DNA of 64,000 nt from an uncultured Campylobacter sp. (GTDB taxonomy: Bacteria > Campylobacterota > Campylobacteria > Campylobacterales > Campylobacteraceae): the NCBI RefSeq assembly GCF_938039205.1, contig NZ_CALHVM010000005.1, positions 6,601 to 70,600 of the forward strand. The letters run 5' to 3'. Below the pieces are notes generated by a model that was given only the letters and a program-made list of their open reading frames with translations, ran no database searches and was not told the DNA's origin. A program made the position numbers and the translations under genes. Below are positions 1 through 10,700 of the stretch, in pieces. Positions within the stretch are counted from its first letter, which is position 1. Each line of letters begins with the position of its first letter.

Positions 1-1684
1 CGTCCTCGACCGGATAGCCGGCAAGCACGCCGCTTTGTAGCGCCTCTTTGCAGCCTTTTTCAACCGCTGGGATATACTCTTTAGGAACTACGCCGCCTTT
101 AATATCGTTAACGAACTCAAATCCGCTAGCCGCAGGTAGCGGCTCAAGGCGCAAGAATACGTGTCCGTACTGACCGCGACCGCCTGATTGTTTAGCGTAT
201 TTATACTCTTGCTCGACTGTTTTGCGGATGGTCTCGCGGTATGCGACTTGCGGCTGACCTACTTCGGCATCGACTTTAAATTCGCGTAGCATTCTATCTA
301 CGATGATCTCAAGATGAAGCTCGCCCATACCGCTGATGATGGTTTGACCGCTCTCTTCGTCGGTGCCCACTCTAAAGCTTGGGTCTTCTTGAGCTAGTTT
401 TTGAAGCGCAATAGCCATTTTTTCTTGGTCGGCTTTAGTTTTTGGCTCAACAGCAACGCTGATAACCGGCTCAGGGAAGTCCATCTTTTCAAGGATGACC
501 TTGTCTTTTTCGCTCGCAAGCGTATCGCCGGTTAGGGTATTTTTTAGACCTACGACCGCACCGATCTCTCCCGCGTGAAGAACCGAAATTTCCTCGCGTT
601 TGTTTGAGTGCATTTTTAGCAAGCGACCGATTCTTTCTTTGTTATCCTGAACGGTGTTGTAAGCATAGCTACCGCTCTCAAGACTACCGCGGTAAACGCG
701 GATAAAGGTAAGCTGTCCGACGAACGGGTCGGTCATAATCTTAAACGCAAGAGCTGCAAATTCGCCGTTATCGGTGCTTTCTACCGTTACTTCGCTACCG
801 TCTTCATAAACGCCCTTAATCGCCTCGATCTCATCCGGTGCAGGCAAATACGCTACTACCGCATCAAGTAGCGGCTGGATGCCTTTATTTTTAAATGCCG
901 TTCCGCAAAGCATCGGAGTTATCGTCATTCTTAAGCAGCCTGCTTTGATCCCTTTTTTGATCTCCTCTTCGCTTAGCTCCTCGCCAGAGAAAAATTTCTC
1001 CATCAAGCTATCGTCGGTTTCAGAAACCGCTTCGATTAGTTTCGCGCGATACTCCTCGGCTTTATCTTTTACCTCTGCAGGGATTTCTATCTCTTTATAA
1101 TCGGTCGGTTTCTTGTCGTCTTCCCAGACATAAGCTTTCATTTTAACCAAATCGACTACGCCTCTAAAGTTATCCTCTGCGCCGATAGGAATTTGAATAG
1201 GCACCGGATTTGCTTTTAGGCGATTTCTGATTTGAGACTCGACGTTAAAGAAATTTGCGCCGATTCTGTCCATTTTATTTACAAAAACGATTCTTGGGAC
1301 GTGATATTTATTTGCTTGTCTCCAAACGGTCTCAGACTGAGGCTGTACGCCGCCAACTGAGCAAAATACTGAAACAGCGCCGTCAAGAACGCGCATAGAA
1401 CGCTCAACTTCGATAGTAAAGTCAACGTGGCCCGGAGTGTCGATCAAATTTATCTGGTGATCTTTCCAAAAACAAGTTGTCGCCGCAGACGTAATAGTGA
1501 TGCCGCGCTCTTTTTCTTGTTCCATCCAGTCCATTGTAGCAGCGCCATCGTGAACCTCGCCGATCTTGTGGCTCATACCAGTAAAGAACAAAATTCTTTC
1601 GCTGGTCGTAGTTTTACCGGCATCGATGTGAGCAGCGATACCGATGTTTCTAACCATATGTAAAGGGGTTTTTCTATCTGCCAT
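1..1684 (-). CDS. fusA: elongation factor G, N-terminal 561 residues (3' end outside window)
   Basis: The translation starts MADRKTPLHMVRNIGIAAHID and runs open to the window edge, so the C-terminus is missing. EF-G is the GTPase that moves tRNA and mRNA through the ribosome after peptide-bond formation. Visible motifs are the G1 loop AHIDAGKTT (residues 18-26), the switch I stretch around residue 60 (ERGITI), DTPGHVDF (about 82-89) and NKMDR (near residue 140). The gene follows rpsL and rpsG in the usual str-operon order, 12 bp after rpsG. Nothing unusual is seen in the visible part. Confidence 0.98.
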   Translation of the reverse strand, partial: MADRKTPLHMVRNIGIAAHIDAGKTTTSERILFFTGMSHKIGEVHDGAATMDWMEQEKERGITITSAATTCFWKDHQINLIDTPGHVDFTIEVERSMRVLDGAVSVFCSVGGVQPQSETVWRQANKYHVPRIVFVNKMDRIGANFFNVESQIRNRLKANPVPIQIPIGAEDNFRGVVDLVKMKAYVWEDDKKPTDYKEIEIPAEVKDKAEEYRAKLIEAVSETDDSLMEKFFSGEELSEEEIKKGIKAGCLRMTITPMLCGTAFKNKGIQPLLDAVVAYLPAPDEIEAIKGVYEDGSEVTVESTDNGEFAALAFKIMTDPFVGQLTFIRVYRGSLESGSYAYNTVQDNKERIGRLLKMHSNKREEISVLHAGEIGAVVGLKNTLTGDTLASEKDKVILEKMDFPEPVISVAVEPKTKADQEKMAIALQKLAQEDPSFRVGTDEESGQTIISGMGELHLEIIVDRMLREFKVDAEVGQPQVAYRETIRKTVEQEYKYAKQSGGRGQYGHVFLRLEPLPAASGFEFVNDIKGGVVPKEYIPAVEKGCKEALQSGVLAGYPVED

Positions 1685-1696
1685 ATCAGCCTCCTC

Positions 1697-2167
1697 TTAC
1701 CAGCGGTAGTGAGCAAACGCTTTGTTAGCCTCTGCCATTTTGTAGGTGTCTTCCTTCTTCTTGAAAGACGCGCCTTTTGAATTTGCAGCATCAAGTAGCT
1801 CATTAGCTAGTTTATCTATCATCGTTCTTTCGCTTCTTTTTCTAGCAAAACCGATGATCCAGCGGATAGCAAGAGCTTGCTGGCGAGCCGGACGAACCTC
1901 TACCGGTACTTGATAGGTAGCGCCGCCGACGCGACGAGATTTAACCTCCATAAGAGGCTTAATGTTTTCGATAGCATCGTTAAATACGTCTATACCTTTT
2001 ACGTCGCCGCTTTTTTTCTCGATAGCTTTGATAGCGCCATACATGATCTCGGTAGCGACGCTTTTTTTGCCGTCGTACATAAGAGAGTTAATAAATTTAG
2101 TGATTACCTTATTGCCGTAAATTGGATCCGGCATTACTTCCCTGACGGGAGCTTTTCTTCTTCTCAT
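1697..2167 (-). CDS. rpsG: 30S ribosomal protein S7
   Basis: The 156-residue protein starts MRRRKAPVREVMPDP and has the family length. S7 nucleates assembly of the 30S head by binding the 3' domain of 16S rRNA and contacts tRNA in the E site. The basic N-terminus and the conserved stretch GGATYQVPVEVRPARQQALAIRW (broken here at GGATYQVP and RPARQQALAIRW) identify it. It lies between rpsL and fusA in the str cluster and is very likely cotranscribed with them. Confidence 0.98.
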   Translation of the reverse strand: MRRRKAPVREVMPDPIYGNKVITKFINSLMYDGKKSVATEIMYGAIKAIEKKSGDVKGIDVFNDAIENIKPLMEVKSRRVGGATYQVPVEVRPARQQALAIRWIIGFARKRSERTMIDKLANELLDAANSKGASFKKKEDTYKMAEANKAFAHYRW

Positions 2168-2242
2168 TTGATTATTCCTTCAAATTTTATAAATTTTACT
2201 CAAACCTATGCCGCTAATGGCATGGTCTGCGAACCTAAATTT

Positions 2243-2650
2243 TTATTTCTTTTTACCCGCTGCGGCTGCCGCTTGACCAGGTTTTGGACGTTTAGCGCCG
2301 TATTTTGAGCGAGAAACTGTTCTTTTCGCAACGCCGGCTGTATCAAGAGCACCGCGTACGATGTGGTATTTAACACCCGGTAAGTCCTTAACACGACCGC
2401 CGCGTACTAGCACGATGCTGTGTTCTTGTAGGTTGTGGCCTTCACCGCCGATATAGCTGATCACTTCAAATCCGCTTGTAAGCCTAACTTTGGCAACTTT
2501 TCTCAAAGCCGAGTTTGGTTTTTTAGGAGTCGTAGTATAGACCCTAGTGCAAACTCCTCTTCTTTGAGGACACTCTTTTAGCGCTGGAGATTTTGACTTA
2601 AAAGTCACTTTCTTGCGCTCTTTTCTGACCAATTGATTAATGGTTGGCAC
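2243..2650 (-). CDS. rpsL: 30S ribosomal protein S12
   Basis: The 135-residue protein contains the S12 signatures RGVCTRVYTTTPKKPNSALR and GGEGHNLQEHS. S12 sits at the decoding centre and controls translational accuracy. The two lysines that mutate in streptomycin resistance are both wild type here (K43 in TPKKPN and K88 in GGRVKDLPG). The tail is alanine- and lysine-rich (AAAAAGKKK), slightly longer than in E. coli. A gap of about 590 bp holding a decayed gene separates it from rpoC upstream, so it may have its own promoter. Confidence 0.98.
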   Translation of the reverse strand: MPTINQLVRKERKKVTFKSKSPALKECPQRRGVCTRVYTTTPKKPNSALRKVAKVRLTSGFEVISYIGGEGHNLQEHSIVLVRGGRVKDLPGVKYHIVRGALDTAGVAKRTVSRSKYGAKRPKPGQAAAAAGKKK

Positions 2651-2728
2651 AGTAATTCCTTTCGACTAAATTTATTAAAAAGACTTGATTTTATTTAAAT
2701 TTGGCTTAATATAAGGTAAATTTCATCT

Positions 2729-3144
2729 TTAACACTGAATTTTATCGCGCCAATCTTTTCTAATCGCGTGTTTTCCGCTTCCGTTAAAGATGATGCAGAG
2801 CGACAAGGCGATGTAAAGATATAAAATTTCAGCTTTAAAGCCGCCGACATTTGTAAGCTCAAGTAAATTTCCAAGTCTGTGGTGGGCGCATATTATCGTT
2901 AGACTCGTGCCGATAACGAGCTGCTCCAATCCTTGAAAATATCCCTAAAATTATCATTATCGGCGCAACAACCTCGCCTATATAGGAGCCGTAAGCCACA
3001 ATCTCAGGCAAGCCGGCTTTTTGTTAAAATACTTTTTACGCCGCCTATGCCGTGTAAAATTTTCGCAAAGCCGTGCATAAAAAGCCAGGCACCAAGCCCT
3101 AGTCTCGCAAACAAAATTCCCAAATCGAAATTTTTCTTTTTTAC
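2729..3144 (-). pseudogene. decayed DoxX-family membrane protein gene
   Basis: Three reading frames read in order give one DoxX-like protein. Frame A (about 3144-3018) encodes KKKNFDLGILFARLGLGAW and then LFMHGFAKILHGIGGVKS, but starts with GTA where a start codon is expected. Frame B (about 3020-2925) encodes KAGLPEIVAYGSYIGEVVAP and IMIILGIFSRIGAA. Frame C (about 2926-2729) encodes LVIGTSLTIICAHHRLGNLL and ends KHAIRKDWRDKIQC. The first shift is at a run of five A (3018-3022), the second near 2920-2930. DoxX proteins are small four-helix membrane proteins. Two shifts plus a lost start suggest a pseudogene, although sequencing error at the homopolymer cannot be excluded for the first shift. 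Confidence 0.75.
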
Positions 3145-3205
3145 TCCAAATTTTCAAATTTAAAGGATTGATTTTATCCGGCTAGCTTTAAAACGAGGCA
3201 AATTT

Positions 3206-3231
3206 AAGCCCCGCCGAATTTAGCGAGGCTT
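3206..3231 (-). terminator. possible terminator after rpoC
   Basis: About 10 bp after the rpoC stop the transcript can fold into a 9-bp stem (AAGCCTCGC with GCGGGGCTT, one G-U pair) around an 8-nt loop. It is followed by AAATTTG rather than a strong U-run, so termination may be partial. This would decide whether rpsL-rpsG-fusA is read through from rpoC. Confidence 0.4.
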
Positions 3232-3242
3232 AGGGGTTAAAT

Positions 3243-6200
3243 TTAGTTTTGTTTTAGCTTGATCTTTTGATCTTGATAAAGACCCGTTCCGACAGGGATC
3301 ATGCGTCCTAGAATGACGTTTTCTTTTAGATCCTCGAGGTGGTCGATCTTAGCTGCGATCGAAGCCTCAGTTAGAACCTTAGTCGTCTCTTGGAACGATG
3401 CGGCCGAGATCACGCTATCGCTTCCGATAGCAGCGCGCGTAACGCCTAGCAAGATAGGCTCGGCGATCGCAGGATTGCCGCCCATTCGCATTATGCGCTC
3501 GTTTTCTTCCTTAAATCTCGTTCGAGAGATCATATCGCCGGTGATGAAATTCGTATCGCCGCTATCAACGATCTTGACCTGGCGAAGCATCTGAGAAACG
3601 ATGATCTCGATGTGCTTATCGGCGATCGCAACGCCTTGAGAGCGGTAAACTTGCTGAATCTCGCTGATCAGATAATAGTGCAGCGCCTTTTCGCCCAAAA
3701 TTCTTAAAACGTCGTGGCTTGATATTAGCCCGTCGGTTAGCTTCTCGCCGGCATGGATAAATTCGCCGTCGCGAACCTGAATTTGACGTGTTTTGTCTAT
3801 CAGATACTCCGACGTAGCGCCGTCGTCGGCATGAATAACGATACGCTCTTTAGATCGAAGCGGCTTTTCGAATCTTACGGTACCGTCGATTTCAGCGATG
3901 ATAGCCGTATTTTTCGGGCGTCTGGCCTCAAACAGCTCGGAGACTCGCGGCAAACCGCCCGTGATGTCTTTAGACTTAGCGACGGCCTTAGGCGTCTTAG
4001 CTAGGATATCAGCCTGCACTACCGTAGCGCCGTCAGTTACAAATATCGCTGTTTTAGGCTCTAGTTGATAACGAATCATCTTGCCCTCGTCCGTGCTGAT
4101 CACGATCGTAGGCTTGATACCCGAAGGCAGATACTCGTTTATAACCAAACGGCTCTGACCGGTCGCCTCGTCATACTGCTCGGCAGCACTGTATCCAGGC
4201 TCTATATCCTCGTACGATACTCTACCAGCGGCCTCGGCGATGATCGGCGTAGAGTACGGATCCCACTCGGCTATGACGGTTTTTTCTTGGTTTTCAGGCT
4301 CAGAGATGACTGCTTTGCTATCTACTGTATCGCTATCGTTTGCTTTGATGATAGAGTTTCGCGGGATATAGTAGCGAACCGCCTCTCTATCATCTTCGTC
4401 GGCAACCACGACGAATAGCCCTTTTTCGGTTACGATGTGGCCTTTTTTGATATTTCTTAAGCGCTCTAAATAATCGCCCTTCAAGATATAAAATTTAAGC
4501 ACGCCGTTTGCGCCTGCAAGGATTTTCTTAGCGATCGGTTCGCCATCTTCTACCTTTATCTCGCTAGCAAAAGGGATACGTTTCGGTACGTTCCAGCCCT
4601 CCTTAATGACCTCTGCGATACTTTCGTTCTCTTTGACCAAATCGCCGTCGGCATAAGGGATGTAAATTTTACCCTCTACCTTACCGCTAACGCCTGCTAA
4701 CTCGTTAGGTTTAGCCAGATCGCCTCTTCTTAGCGTATATTTAACTTCTTCTTTTTTACCTTTTACAATTATGTTTACGTCTTCGTGGGCAACCTCGATC
4801 TCGATCTTTCCGTCAAACGGAGCTTTGATCTTAGGCTCTACGAGCAGGACAGCCGAGTTTCTGCGATTTGCCACGATTCTCTTACCGCCGTTTTCGTAAA
4901 CGTTTAGATTGTAGTATCTTATAAAGCCCTCTTTTTGTGCTACGACTTGGTAGTCTTGCTGCTCTGTAGATGCCGTACCGCCGATGTGGAAAGTTCTTAG
5001 CGTTAGCTGAGTACCAGGTTCGCCGATAGATTGAGCCGAGATGATACCGACTGCTTCGCCCGGTTTTACTAGCTTACCTTCGCCCAAATTCACGCCGTAG
5101 CACTTCGCGCAGACGCCTTTTGCCGCTTTGCAAGTTATCGGCGTTCTGATACTGACAGATTTTATACCTGCTTCGGTTATCGCTTTAGCTTTTTCTTCGT
5201 CTATCAGCGTACCTTCGCTAAATAGTACCTCATTTGCTATCGGATCGATCACGTCATCGGCTAGTACGCGGCCCAAAATTCTCTCTTCTAGACTCTCGAT
5301 AAGCTCGCCGTTGTCGGTGATCTCAGTGATCTCGACGCCCTCGTGTGTACCGCAGTCATGCATAGTGACTTTCACGTTTTGCGCGACGTCGATTAGCTTC
5401 CTGGTTAGGTATCCGGCATTCGCCGTTTTTAGCGCGGTGTCCGCAAGACCTTTTCTAGCACCGTGGGTTGAGTTAAAGTACTCAAGAACGTTTAGACCTT
5501 CGCGGAAGTTTGATATAATCGGAGTCTCGATGATCGAGCCGTCAGGCTTCGCCATAAGACCGCGCATACCGGCTAGCTGGCGAATTTGCGCCGCAGAGCC
5601 TCTCGCGCCGCTGTCTGCCATCATATAAATAGAGTTAAATCCGCCTTTGTCTCCCTGGATGAGCTTCATCATCTCGCCTGCGACGACGTTGTTTGTATCC
5701 GTCCAGATGTCGATGATCTTATTGTATCTCTCTGAGTCCGTTAGCAAGCCCGCGCCGTATTGATTTTGTATCTCGCGGACTTTTTTCTTGGCTTCGTTGA
5801 TATATTTTTGCTTGCTATCAGGCACGATGATATCGGCGATCGAGATCGAGATGCCGGCCTTTGTCGCATAGCGGAAACCCAAATTTTTAAGCTTATCCAA
5901 AAATCCCGCCGTTACCTCAAGGCCGCCGTTTTTATAAACGTAATCAACCAAATTTGCGATATCTTTTTTCTTCATGACTCTATTCCACATATTTTCAGGA
6001 ACAAAATCAGGCAGAATCGAGCGGATGATCAAACGACCCGCAGTCGTAAATAGCGTCTTGCCGTCGATCATGGTTTTGATCTTTGAGTGTACTTCTAGGC
6101 AATGAGCTTCCTCGGCGATCATTACTTCGTCTACCGATGCGAAAATTTTATTAGCGCCCTTGCTGTCGGTCTTTTCTAGGCTTAGGTAGTAAATTCCCAA

Positions 6201-7751
6201 AACCATGTCCTGGCTAGGAACGGTGATAGCCTTACCGCTTGCAGGAAGCAAGATGTTCATCGAGCTAAGCATCAAAATTTTGCACTCTGCGATAGCTTCC
6301 TGGGATAGCGGCACGTGAACAGCCATCTGGTCGCCATCGAAGTCCGCGTTAAATGCGGCGCAAACTAACGGATGTAGCTGGATAGCCTTACCCTCGACGA
6401 GCACCGGGTGAAACGCCTGGATAGATAATTTGTGAAGCGTCGGAGCGCGGTTTAGCATGACCGGGTGATCTTTAACGACCTCCTCTAGGCACTCCCAAAC
6501 CTCGTTCGTCTTATCCTCGATCATCTTTTTGGCTTGTTTTACGGTCGTAGCGTAGCCCTTCTCCTCAAGGCGAGCTAACAAATGCGGCTTAAACAGCTCA
6601 AGAGCCATTCTTTTCGGTAGTCCGCACTGATCCATACGCAGCTTTGGCCCGACCACGATAACCGAACGACCGGAAAAGTCAACGCGCTTACCGAGCAAAT
6701 TTTGACGGAAGCGACCTTGCTTACCTTTAATGATCTCAGAAAGTGATTTTAGAGGGCGTTTATTTGCGCCTTTTACGGCATTTGCGCGTCGCCCGTTGTC
6801 AAATAGCGCATCGACGGACTCCTGAAGCATACGCTTTTCGTTTCTGATAATAATCTCAGGCGCGTCAAGCTCCATAAGGCGTTTTAAGCGTGCGTTTCTA
6901 TTAATAACGCGGCGATATAGGTCATTTACGTCGGAAACCGCAAATTTACCGCCGTCAAGGCTGACAAGCGGGCGAAGATCCGGCGGAAGGACCGGTAAAT
7001 TCGTAATCATCATCCACTCAGGACGGTTGCCTGAATTTAAAAAGCTCTCGACGACTTTTAGTCTTTTTACTATGGTTTTTTTCTTGGCTTCCGAATTTGT
7101 CGCGCTGATCTCGTCTTTTAGAGTATTTAAAAGCTCGACCAAATCGATATTTGCTAGCAAATCGCGGATAACTTCGCCGCCCATCCTAGCTCTAAATCCG
7201 CTCTCTTCAAAGCGAGAAGCTAAAGAGACATACTGTTCTTCGTTTAAAACGTCGAAAATTTCTACTTTTTTGCTATTTTCGGTATCGTAAAATGCGTCGC
7301 CTACACTCTCGACGATATACGCCTCGTAGTAAAGCACGCGTTCAAGGTCTTTCATCTTTATGCCAAGCAACGTTCCTATGCGGCTTGGGAGTGAATTTAC
7401 GTACCAGATATGCGCTACAGGGGTCACGAGCTCGATGTGGCCCATTCTAGAGCGGCGCACCTTTGAGCTAGTTACCTCGACGCCGCATTTTTCGCACTTA
7501 ATGCCTTTGTAACGCATTTTTTTATACTTACCGCAAAGGCACTCGTAGTCGCGAATCGGACCGAAAATTTTAGCGCAAAATAGACCGTCGCGCTCAGGTT
7601 TTAGCGTGCGGTAGTTTATGGTTTCGGGTTTTTTGACCTCGCCGTGGCTCCATGACTTTATCCTCTCAGGGCTAGCCAAACGAAGCTGAAACGCTTCAAA
7701 ATCGCGCGGTCTGCGTTCTTCTTTTATCTCAATAGGTTTTAACTCACTCAT
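3243..7751 (-). CDS. rpoC: DNA-directed RNA polymerase subunit beta'
   Basis: The beta' subunit forms the clamp and the catalytic half of RNA polymerase. I start it at MSELKPIEIK (7751), which overlaps the rpoB end by 8 bp (ATGAGTGA); 11 upstream in-frame codons are poorly conserved in type and would extend further into rpoB. The N-terminal zinc site (CLCGKYKKMRYKGIKCEKC, near residue 70), the catalytic NADFDGD motif (about residue 470) and the second zinc cluster (CKAAKGVCAKC, near residue 880) are all intact. At 1502 residues it is about 100 longer than the E. coli protein, which is normal for Campylobacterota. Confidence 0.98.
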   Translation of the reverse strand: MSELKPIEIKEERRPRDFEAFQLRLASPERIKSWSHGEVKKPETINYRTLKPERDGLFCAKIFGPIRDYECLCGKYKKMRYKGIKCEKCGVEVTSSKVRRSRMGHIELVTPVAHIWYVNSLPSRIGTLLGIKMKDLERVLYYEAYIVESVGDAFYDTENSKKVEIFDVLNEEQYVSLASRFEESGFRARMGGEVIRDLLANIDLVELLNTLKDEISATNSEAKKKTIVKRLKVVESFLNSGNRPEWMMITNLPVLPPDLRPLVSLDGGKFAVSDVNDLYRRVINRNARLKRLMELDAPEIIIRNEKRMLQESVDALFDNGRRANAVKGANKRPLKSLSEIIKGKQGRFRQNLLGKRVDFSGRSVIVVGPKLRMDQCGLPKRMALELFKPHLLARLEEKGYATTVKQAKKMIEDKTNEVWECLEEVVKDHPVMLNRAPTLHKLSIQAFHPVLVEGKAIQLHPLVCAAFNADFDGDQMAVHVPLSQEAIAECKILMLSSMNILLPASGKAITVPSQDMVLGIYYLSLEKTDSKGANKIFASVDEVMIAEEAHCLEVHSKIKTMIDGKTLFTTAGRLIIRSILPDFVPENMWNRVMKKKDIANLVDYVYKNGGLEVTAGFLDKLKNLGFRYATKAGISISIADIIVPDSKQKYINEAKKKVREIQNQYGAGLLTDSERYNKIIDIWTDTNNVVAGEMMKLIQGDKGGFNSIYMMADSGARGSAAQIRQLAGMRGLMAKPDGSIIETPIISNFREGLNVLEYFNSTHGARKGLADTALKTANAGYLTRKLIDVAQNVKVTMHDCGTHEGVEITEITDNGELIESLEERILGRVLADDVIDPIANEVLFSEGTLIDEEKAKAITEAGIKSVSIRTPITCKAAKGVCAKCYGVNLGEGKLVKPGEAVGIISAQSIGEPGTQLTLRTFHIGGTASTEQQDYQVVAQKEGFIRYYNLNVYENGGKRIVANRRNSAVLLVEPKIKAPFDGKIEIEVAHEDVNIIVKGKKEEVKYTLRRGDLAKPNELAGVSGKVEGKIYIPYADGDLVKENESIAEVIKEGWNVPKRIPFASEIKVEDGEPIAKKILAGANGVLKFYILKGDYLERLRNIKKGHIVTEKGLFVVVADEDDREAVRYYIPRNSIIKANDSDTVDSKAVISEPENQEKTVIAEWDPYSTPIIAEAAGRVSYEDIEPGYSAAEQYDEATGQSRLVINEYLPSGIKPTIVISTDEGKMIRYQLEPKTAIFVTDGATVVQADILAKTPKAVAKSKDITGGLPRVSELFEARRPKNTAIIAEIDGTVRFEKPLRSKERIVIHADDGATSEYLIDKTRQIQVRDGEFIHAGEKLTDGLISSHDVLRILGEKALHYYLISEIQQVYRSQGVAIADKHIEIIVSQMLRQVKIVDSGDTNFITGDMISRTRFKEENERIMRMGGNPAIAEPILLGVTRAAIGSDSVISAASFQETTKVLTEASIAAKIDHLEDLKENVILGRMIPVGTGLYQDQKIKLKQN

Positions 7752-10700
7752 TATTTTCATCCTCATCGTATATCTCGACATCAAGCGCCAATGATTTTAG
7801 CTCGTTTGTTAGAACGAAAAATGTCTCAGGAATGCCGGTTTCAGGCACATTTTCGCCTCTTGTTAGGGCTTTATACGCAGACAAGCGTCCTTCGACGTCG
7901 TCTGATTTGACCGTTAGCATCTCGCGAAGCGTATGAGCCGCACCGTATGCCTCAAGCGCCCAAACCTCCATCTCTCCGAATCTTTGTCCGCCAAATAGCG
8001 CCTTACCGCCGACTGGCTGCTGAGTAACAAGGCTGTATGGTCCCGTACTTCTAGCGTGGACTTTTTCGTCGACTAGGTGGTGAAGCTTTAGCATATACAT
8101 ACATCCGACGTTTACGCGCTCCTTAATCTTTGAGCCCGTGCGTCCGTCGTAAAGCTCGGTCTTGCCGTCCATATCGATCTTAGCTAGCTCAAACAGTTTC
8201 ATCAGCTCATCGACTCTAACGCCCTCAAATATAGGCGTGGCAAATTTGACGCCGTTAGCCCAGTCTCTAGCATAGTCTAAAAGCAACTCGTCGCTCATTT
8301 TGCCTAGAGTCTTTTTAGCATCCATAAATTTAGATGCAGAAGCTATCTCGATCATCTTGGCTCGTAGCTCTTTTACCCACTCACCTTTTTTCTCTTGGAA
8401 AATTTGATTTATCTGCTCGCCCAAGCGGTAGCCGACAAGGCCCAAGTGGCTTTCTAAAATTTGACCGATATTCATACGGCTAGGAACGCCCAGCGGATTT
8501 AGCACGATATCGACTGGTTGACCGCTCGGAAGATAAGGCATATCAACCTCAGGGACGATATTTGAAACAATACCTTTGTTTCCATGGCGACCCGCCATCT
8601 TATCGCCCACTTTTAGTTTGCGCTTGGTGGCGATATAGATTTTAACGAGCTTAACTACACCACTTGGCAAGATGTCGTCTTTTTCTAAAATTTCCATCTT
8701 CGCATCATGCTCTTCTTTGAGCTTTTTCTTCTCATTTTGGAAATGATTTTTTATGTCGTCGTATGATTTTTGAACATCTTTTGAAAAGCCCTTAACGATC
8801 GCACTTAGAGTAAAGCGGTTGATGTTTTCAAACTCCTCTTTATCGATTTTCTCGCCCTTTTTATAGGTTTTTTTACCGATAGTTTGAGCGGAGCTCAAAG
8901 GCGTTTTGCAAAGCAGAGCGCCTACTTTTAGCATCTCTTCGCGGTCTAGCATCAAGAGCCTATCGTGGTGTTCTTTTTCAAAAGCCGCCTTTTCTTCCTC
9001 GTAAACTTTATTTGAGCGGCTATCTTTTTCGTGGCCTTTTTTGGTAAAAATTTTAACGTCTACGACGACGCCTTCCATTGACGCAGTCGCGTAAAGGGAT
9101 TTATTTACCACGTGGCCGGCTTTTTCTCCGAAAATCGCACGAAGCAAGCGTTCCTCAGGCGTCGGCTTAACCTCACCCTTTGGAGAAACCTTACCTACTA
9201 GGATCATGCCTGGTTTTACCTGCGTGCCGATTTTTATTATACCGCTATCATCTAGGTGAAGCAGATCTTCTTCTTTGATATTTGGGATATCTTTAGTAAT
9301 CTCCTCAACGCCGTCTTTTAGCTCGCGCGCCTCGATCTCTTTTTCGTAAATATGCACGCTCGTAAACGCATCCTCTCGGATCATTTTTTCGCTGATTACG
9401 ATCGCGTCCTCATAGTTGTAACCATTCCACGGCATGAAAGCTATAAGGGCGTTTTTACCGATAGCTAGCTCGCCGCGCTCCATAGACGGACCGTCGGCGA
9501 TGATCTGCCCGGCCGCTACGCTTTCGCCTTTTTTAACGATAGGGTGCTGGGAGAATGTCGTATTTTGGTTGGTTCTTAAATTTTTCTCCATAGAGTAGTG
9601 ATCGATATATGGACCCGCCTCGTCTTCACCAAGGATAAAGATATTCTTATTATCCACCTTTTCAACTACTCCAGCGCGTCTAGCCTTGATAGCTTCCCAT
9701 GCGTCGCGAGCTACGGTACTCTCCATGCCAGTTCCAACGATAGGAGCGGATGAGCGAAGTAGCGGTACCGCTTGGCGCTGCATGTTTGATCCCATTAGGG
9801 CGCGGTTTGCGTCGTCGTGCTCCAAAAACGGAATAAGCGATGCCGCAACGCCAGCTATCATACCGGAGCAAAGGTCGATTAGCTTAACGTCCTCGCGTTT
9901 AGCTAGTATCATCTCGCCATCTTGTCTAGCCTCGATCAAATCCTCTACTATATATCCGCTTTCGTCAAGCGCGGTAGATGCCGGAGCGATAACCAAATTT
10001 TCCTCCTGGGTCGCTGTTAGATAAACGATCTCATCGGTTACCTTACCATCTACGACCTTTTTATACGGCGCCTCGACGAAGCCTAGATTATTTACCTTTG
10101 CGTAAGTCGAAAGCGTGTTGATAAGGCCGATATTTTGACCCTCAGGAGTCTCTACCGGACAAATTCTGCCGTAGTGAGTTGGGTGAACGTCGCGCACTTC
10201 AAAGCCGGCTCTATCTTTTACGAGACCGCCTTCGCCAAGTGCTGAAAGTCTGCGTTTATGCGTAACTTCGCTAAGCGGATTGGTTTGATCCATAAACTGG
10301 CTCAACTGACCACCGGTGAAAAATTCCATTATCGTCGTGGTTATCATTTTTGGATTAACCAAATCGTAAGGCATAATCTCCTCAGTATTACCCAGCGTCG
10401 TAAATTTATCCCTGATAGCCTTTTGCATTTTTACAAAGCCTAGGTGAAGCTCGTTTGCCAAAAGCTCGCCGATAGAGCGGATACGACGGTTGCCGAGGTG
10501 ATCGCGGTCGTCGATATGTCCTTGTCCGTTTTTGACCTTTATCAAATATTTTGCCGTTTTTATAATGTCTTCGTTGGTCAAAACCGTTACGTATTCAGGT
10601 ACTTCAAGTGCCAGCTTGTGGTTCATTTTCATACGGCCAACACCCGTCAAATCATATCTTTCAGGATTAAAGAATAGATCATTTACGAAAGCGCGAGCAG

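Noticed and set aside
5128..5628. 166-codon plus-strand frame inside rpoC
   Set aside because: Antisense to strongly conserved rpoC sequence; a codon-use shadow.
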